Both the position numbers and the translations under genes were made by a program. Below are positions 60,578-64,000 of a DNA stretch of 64,000 nt, in pieces. Source of the stretch: an uncultured Prevotellaceae bacterium (GTDB taxonomy: Bacteria; Bacteroidota; Bacteroidia; Bacteroidales; Muribaculaceae); assembly GCA_900316835.1 (NCBI GenBank), contig ONEL01000013.1:1-64000 (forward strand). Direction: 5' to 3'. Numbering within the stretch: the stretch's first letter is position 1; the number at the start of each line of letters is the position of its first letter. Under the pieces are notes generated by a model. That model saw nothing but the letters and a program-made list of their open reading frames with translations, made no database searches and was not told the DNA's origin.

Positions 60578-61816
60578 TTATCTAATCTTGTTTTTCCAGA
60601 ACCACATCTCATTGAAGTTCACGCTCAGTGTGATGTTGAGGTAGTCTTCCTTGATGAGGTTGACGGGTACTGTGTAGCGGTGTTTCCATTCCACGCCCAG
60701 GTTGACGATGGTCTTAGTGTTGAGCGCCGGGAACGAGAAACCTATTCCCACACCATAGTCGCGCACCTTGTTGCCATTAACGTTCATGTAGTCGTTGTTG
60801 TAGAATCCACCCATGCGATAGGTCATGCGCTTGAGGTAGCTACCGCGGTGGTCGGGGGTGTAAGACACACCGGCCGACACCTTCCAGCGGTCGTTCCACT
60901 TGGTGTTAGGGTCCTCAAAGTAGTCAATGGGCGTGTACTTAGCCTTGGACCATTGCTGGTAGATGTAGTCGGCCTCAATGTTAAGACGGTTGTCGTAGGT
61001 ATAGCTCACTCCCACACCATAGGTTGCCGGCAGTTCATAGTTTCCCTTGAGCTTCATGTAGCCCACGGTGTCGGCTTTCTTGTCGAGATCTATATCGGCA
61101 ATGGTGCCCCAAGCGTCGCCATGCATGGCTTTCTTGGGAGAGTAGGTGGCACCTATCACCACCTTGCTCTTGCGCGAAGGCATGAAGGCATATTGCAGTC
61201 CCACCTTCATGTTCCAGTCCTTGACGTTGAGATAACGTGAAAACTGGGTGTTGGAAGTGGAGCTAACGGCAGTGATGTTGGTGGTGGAACCAAACAAATA
61301 AGAGAAATTGGTACCTATCGATAGACCCTTGAAAGGCTGATAGCCCACTCCGGCAAAGAGCTCCGAAAGCCCACCCGAGCCGGTGCGCGAGTCCAAGCCA
61401 TTTTCTATCTCTCCGCCAAAGGTGTATCCCACGCTTGAGAACGGCACTACTCCTATCGCTGCGCCCAAGTTCTTTGCCAGTCGAAATTCCATGGTGATGT
61501 AGTCGAGTCCACCGCCCAGGTTGTAACCGTGTTTAGAGCCCTCGGTCGACCACGAGTTGGTAAGATCCAGGCCTATGTCCCACAAAAACGTTAGCGAGTC
61601 CACTTGCGAGTAGCTGGCGGGGTTCATGACGTTGATTTGGCGACCGTTTTGCATGGCTATGCCCACCCCACCCATTGAGCGCTGAATTCCTGTGGCGTTG
61701 TCACCCAGTATACCCATGCCCAGCCTTGAGTATGGGCTTGTGATGGTTTGTGCGCTTGCTGTTGTTCCCACTAGTGTGAGTAGCATGGCACTAACTATGA
61801 GTTTTATACTTTTCAT
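60578..61816 (-). CDS. Outer membrane beta-barrel protein of the lptC locus
   Basis: The 412-residue protein has a signal peptide (about 1-22, TASAQ) and the opening SPYSRLGMGILGDNA, which I recall from a widespread Bacteroidota barrel family related to FadL/PorV. GGVGIAMQNGRQINVMNPAS follows, then about 14 amphipathic strands and a terminal aromatic pattern. Its substrate is unknown. It heads the unit with lptC and the CNNM gene, from a promoter box at 61848-61855. Confidence 0.75.
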   Translation of the reverse strand: MKSIKLIVSAMLLTLVGTTASAQTITSPYSRLGMGILGDNATGIQRSMGGVGIAMQNGRQINVMNPASYSQVDSLTFLWDIGLDLTNSWSTEGSKHGYNLGGGLDYITMEFRLAKNLGAAIGVVPFSSVGYTFGGEIENGLDSRTGSGGLSELFAGVGYQPFKGLSIGTNFSYLFGSTTNITAVSSTSNTQFSRYLNVKDWNMKVGLQYAFMPSRKSKVVIGATYSPKKAMHGDAWGTIADIDLDKKADTVGYMKLKGNYELPATYGVGVSYTYDNRLNIEADYIYQQWSKAKYTPIDYFEDPNTKWNDRWKVSAGVSYTPDHRGSYLKRMTYRMGGFYNNDYMNVNGNKVRDYGVGIGFSFPALNTKTIVNLGVEWKHRYTVPVNLIKEDYLNITLSVNFNEMWFWKNKIR

Positions 61817-61847
61817 CTAGTATTTTTTAGAATTTTCTACCAAAGTG

Positions 61848-61855
61848 CAAAGTTA
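61848..61855 (-). promoter_or_regulatory. -7 promoter box (TAACTTTG) of the barrel-lptC-CNNM unit
   Basis: A consensus match on the minus strand, 32 bases upstream of the ATG at 61816. Confidence 0.6.
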
Positions 61856-61925
61856 GTAAATACTATTCAATAAAGTGCTATTTAGTGGTTTTTTTAGCAT
61901 TTTTTGCAACACTTCACACATTATC

Positions 61926-61989
61926 GCAATTCGGTTTTCAGGATTAAAAAAAACACAGTTGCGCTTGCGCTAGAATGACCGATGTGGGA
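61926..61989. repeat. Short relic related to the 52160-52319 element
   Basis: The left side reads CAATTCGGTTTTCAGGATTA and the right side GAATGACCGATGTGGGATT. Both resemble the ends of the 160-bp element (AATTCGGTCATTAGGATT and TAATGACCGATTTGGGTT), in the same inverted arrangement but only about 64 bp apart. A GCGCTTGCGC hairpin lies inside. It looks like an internally deleted, diverged copy. Confidence 0.45.
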
Positions 61990-62352
61990 TTATTTTGATG
62001 AGTTTGACCCCAGCATGAGTGTGGCATAGATTTGCAGCACGGCTCCCGCTAGCAGGAAGGCTACCCAGCTTTGCTGCATAGAGGAGTCGTGGATGAACAG
62101 ACATGCCGCCGACACGCAATAGAGCACGCTCGACCACACGTTCATACGCGCTAGTCGCCTGGCTCTAAGGCTCTTGCCTGGGTTGGGGGTGAGTAGTTGT
62201 GCCACTAGGGTCAGCACTGCAGCTGCCGCAAAGGCGTATCGCAGCCATTCCCACTTGATGCCAAAGATGGGCAATATTGCGGCTATGAGCATGGCAAGCA
62301 TAGCCACGCACAGCAGCAGGTTGATGTATCGCTGGTTGATGTTGTGTTTCAT
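61990..62352 (-). CDS. Small four-helix membrane protein, unknown function
   Basis: The 120-residue product has four hydrophobic segments (about 10-28, 35-52, 72-88 and 95-112) joined by short loops, with Arg/Lys at KSLRARRLARMN between the second and third, so the termini probably face the cytosol. No motif or family name is recognised, though I recall similar small proteins in related genomes. It lies 26 nt after the ftsB-like gene and is likely co-transcribed with it. Confidence 0.65.
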   Translation of the reverse strand: MKHNINQRYINLLLCVAMLAMLIAAILPIFGIKWEWLRYAFAAAAVLTLVAQLLTPNPGKSLRARRLARMNVWSSVLYCVSAACLFIHDSSMQQSWVAFLLAGAVLQIYATLMLGSNSSK

Positions 62353-62378
62353 TGCTTGTGTAGGGGGGTGATGAGAAA

Positions 62379-62687
62379 TTATGGAATATCGGTCTCAAAG
62401 ACTTCCTCGTTGGTTCGTTTCATGCCATATTGCTCTCGCGCTATCTTTTCGAGTGTCTCCTTGTCGGTGTTCAGTTCCTGAGTTTTGCGTTCATAGAATT
62501 TGGCAGAGTCTTCCATGACTTTAATTTGAGCGTTCATTTTGTCAATCTCTTTCTTTTGCTGGTTGATGAGCATGTAGTTATTCTCGCCATAGAACAGCAG
62601 CATCACAATGAATGCGATGAAGATGATGAAAGGCAGGCTTAGCCAGCGTGGAATCCACTTGGGACGCGATATTTTCTTCAATTTCAT
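62379..62687 (-). CDS. FtsB/DivIC-family septum formation initiator
   Basis: The 102-residue protein has a short basic N-terminus, one membrane helix (about 17-33), a periplasmic coiled coil (about 38-75, QQKKEIDKMNAQIKVMEDSA) and the family end IAREQYGMKRTNEEVFE. It belongs to the FtsB/DivIC group that links FtsL and FtsQ in the divisome. A near-consensus promoter box (TAATTTCG) is at 62733-62740. Confidence 0.87.
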   Translation of the reverse strand: MKLKKISRPKWIPRWLSLPFIIFIAFIVMLLFYGENNYMLINQQKKEIDKMNAQIKVMEDSAKFYERKTQELNTDKETLEKIAREQYGMKRTNEEVFETDIP

Positions 62688-62732
62688 ATTAAGGGTTGCG
62701 GGGGTGTTTTACTCGTTTTATAATTCCGACTG

Positions 62733-62740
62733 CGAAATTA
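62733..62740 (-). promoter_or_regulatory. Near-consensus -7 box (TAATTTCG) of the ftsB-like gene
   Basis: Seven of eight bases match TAnnTTTG on the minus strand, 46 bases upstream of the ATG at 62687. Confidence 0.4.
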
Positions 62741-62801
62741 CTCAATTAATCTGGAATGTGCAAGTTCCCGCATGGCGCAAAAGGTTAAAACCACTAATTT
62801 T

Positions 62802-62975
62802 AAATAAAATGCTCACGCTCGCAACGCTTTGAGCTGGGGCTCAGCTTTGTCTCACTTAATCGCATTTTTAACCACTAATTTACACGAATTTACACTAATG
62901 TTAATTAAATAAAATGCTCACGCTCGCAAGGTTTTTAGCTGTGGCTAAAACTTTGTCTCGCTTAATCGCATTTTT
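62802..62975. repeat. Two copies of a 68-bp hairpin element bounded by AAAATGC/GCATTTT
   Basis: Copies at 62802-62869 and 62907-62975 share the outer sequence (AAATAAAATGCTCACGCTCG and CTTAATCGCATTTTT). In the central stem one pair changes in step: TGAGC/GCTCA in the first, TTAGC/GCTAA in the second, so the G-C pair has become T-A. A related AACCACTAATTT string precedes each. The 361-bp gap 62688-63048 holds no gene. Confidence 0.8.
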
Positions 62976-63048
62976 GTCATTAATACTTTTAAAAACGCGA
63001 CTGAGAACTGGCAACTCACTACAACTATAGTTGCACCCTCTTTTTTTT

Positions 63049-63720
63049 CTATAGCAGGTCGGGACGCAGGCGCTTGGTGCGCTCGATGGCTTGTTGCATT
63101 TTCCATTCCTCGATTTTGGCGAAGTTGCCACTGAGCAGCACTTCGGGCACTTTCCAGCCGTTGAACTCGGCGGGACGTGTGTAGACCGGTGCTTCGAGCA
63201 GATTGTCCTGGAAGGAGTCATTGAGTGCGCTCTGCTCATCGCCAATGGCACCGGGAATGAGTCGCACCACGGCGTCGGCGATGACTGCGGCGGGTAGCTC
63301 GCCACCAGTGAGCACGTAGTTGCCAATAGAGATTTCGCGAGTGATGAGGTGCTCGCGAATGCGGTAGTCCACGCCCTTATAGTGTCCACACAGGATGATG
63401 ATGTTCTGCGCTAGCGACAGCTGGTTGGCCATGGGCTGGTCAAGCAAGTCACCGTCGGGCGAGGTGAAAATCACTTCGTCGTAGTCGCGCTCGCTCTTGA
63501 GGTGCTCAATGCAGCGGTACACGGGTTCGATTTGCATCACCATTCCCGCCTCGCCACTGAAGGGGTAGTCATCAACCTTGCGATGCTTGCGTAGTGACCA
63601 GTCTCTCAGGTTGTGAATGTGTATTTCCACTAATCCCTTGTCTTGTGCTCGCTGCACAATGCTGCAATGCAGTGGCGATTCCAGCGCCTCGGGCATGACG
63701 GTGAGTATGTCTATTCTCAT
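63049..63720 (-). CDS. trmD: tRNA (guanine37-N1)-methyltransferase TrmD
   Basis: The 223-residue protein matches Trm[18 protein letters not shown] at the start, [36 protein letters not shown], and [16 protein letters not shown], the trefoil-knot S-adenosylmethionine site. The catalytic region [17 protein letters not shown] keeps the Asp. Where most members have PYGGGAG or PFGGFAG this one has PFSGEAG, and SIGDY reads SIGNY. It methylates G37 beside the anticodon and prevents frameshifts. It has no close upstream partner. Confidence 0.94.
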   Translation of the reverse strand: MRIDILTVMPEALESPLHCSIVQRAQDKGLVEIHIHNLRDWSLRKHRKVDDYPFSGEAGMVMQIEPVYRCIEHLKSERDYDEVIFTSPDGDLLDQPMANQLSLAQNIIILCGHYKGVDYRIREHLITREISIGNYVLTGGELPAAVIADAVVRLIPGAIGDEQSALNDSFQDNLLEAPVYTRPAEFNGWKVPEVLLSGNFAKIEEWKMQQAIERTKRLRPDLL

Positions 63721-63769
63721 TATTTTTTTCGGTTGTTGTTAGTAATCAGTTTTGTTGTGAAGCGATGTG

Positions 63770-64000
63770 TCAATTCTTTTTTACTGCTTTATCGTAGTCC
63801 CACTTGTCGTACACAATGCGTGGCACGGGCTTGTAGCGCTCACTGGTAATGTCGCGCTCGGGAAGGTAATAGGGGGTGTTAATGCCCGCCAGGCGCAGCA
63901 ATGTGTTGCCCACGTCGTGGAGCATGCCCGGGCGTGTGGTGGCTTTGCGCAGGTCGTTCACAAGTTGTGGGTGCAACTTGATGAAGGTGTCGCTACACCA
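63770..64000 (-). CDS. Phosphoethanolamine transferase (EptA-like), C-terminal part
   Basis: The frame is open to the right edge and gives the last 76 residues. WCSDTFIKLHPQLVNDLRKA followed by LHDVGNTLLRLAGI and YYLPERDITSERYKP is the C-terminal pattern of the alkaline-phosphatase-fold lipid A phosphoethanolamine transferases. The catalytic Thr/metal site lies outside the window. Such enzymes decorate lipid A or core sugars and alter resistance to cationic peptides. The assignment rests on this tail only. Confidence 0.7.
   Translation of the reverse strand, partial: WCSDTFIKLHPQLVNDLRKATTRPGMLHDVGNTLLRLAGINTPYYLPERDITSERYKPVPRIVYDKWDYDKAVKKN

Overview
The window reads as a chromosomal stretch of a Bacteroidales bacterium, most likely Muribaculaceae or a near relative. 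The evidence is PorU-type C25 proteins, GldE, a fused SecDF, DUF4421, PCMD and DUF2851 families, cargo-like C-termini of the kind used by the type IX secretion system (T9SS), and Bacteroidota promoters (-7 box TAnnTTTG, often with a TTTG about 20 bp upstream) ahead of many genes. Genus and species cannot be told from the sequence alone. There is no prophage, integrase-borne island, CRISPR array, rRNA or complete insertion sequence.

Layout. 1-4.3 kb: a decayed cargo gene, an outer-membrane operon (lipoprotein, phospholipase A, DUF4421 barrel) and a scar where two broken genes meet. 4.3-6.2 kb: an orphan AAA/DUF4143 ATPase and tRNA-Arg(CCU). 6.2-9.7 kb: clpS-clpA-aat, a compact N-degron proteolysis set. 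9.7-13.4 kb: a repeat-rich zone with a 146-bp tandem repeat, a secreted protein, hairpin mosaics around a GxxExxY nuclease-like gene, an RluA-type pseudouridine synthase, and a 201-bp transposon-like element. 13.4-18.4 kb: a minus-strand operon of acyltransferase, sigma-54-type activator, lptE, TPR protein, secG and, behind a hairpin, xerD. 18.5-31.9 kb: acid phosphatase, mutS, PCMD protein, DUF2851, tRNA-Phe(GAA), secDF, C69 dipeptidase and gldE. 32-44 kb: three PorU-like proteins, with rex and a fumarylacetoacetase-fold gene between the first two. 44-46.6 kb: an MBOAT/SGNH polysaccharide O-acylation pair. 46.7-53.1 kb: rplU-rpmA, an Ig-like lipoprotein, glyS, an FKBP lipoprotein and a DUF3108 protein. 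53.1-58.4 kb: a second transposon-like element and a 1,589-residue leucine-rich-repeat protein with starch-binding-like modules. 58.4-64 kb: CNNM transporter, lptC, an outer-membrane barrel, a small membrane protein, ftsB/divIC, trmD and the end of a phosphoethanolamine transferase.

A shared theme is envelope building: Sec translocation (secG, secDF), LPS export (lptC, lptE), lipid and glycan modification (acyltransferase, MBOAT pair, EptA-like protein) and T9SS-related functions (PorU paralogs, gldE, several cargo-like C-termini). The most unusual points are the triplicated PorU-like genes, all keeping the His/Cys pair; the Rex / FAH-fold / PorU operon, whose FAH-fold member seems to lack its metal ligands; the starch-binding/LRR giant; and several small non-coding repeat families, one of which preserves its own unoccupied-site control.
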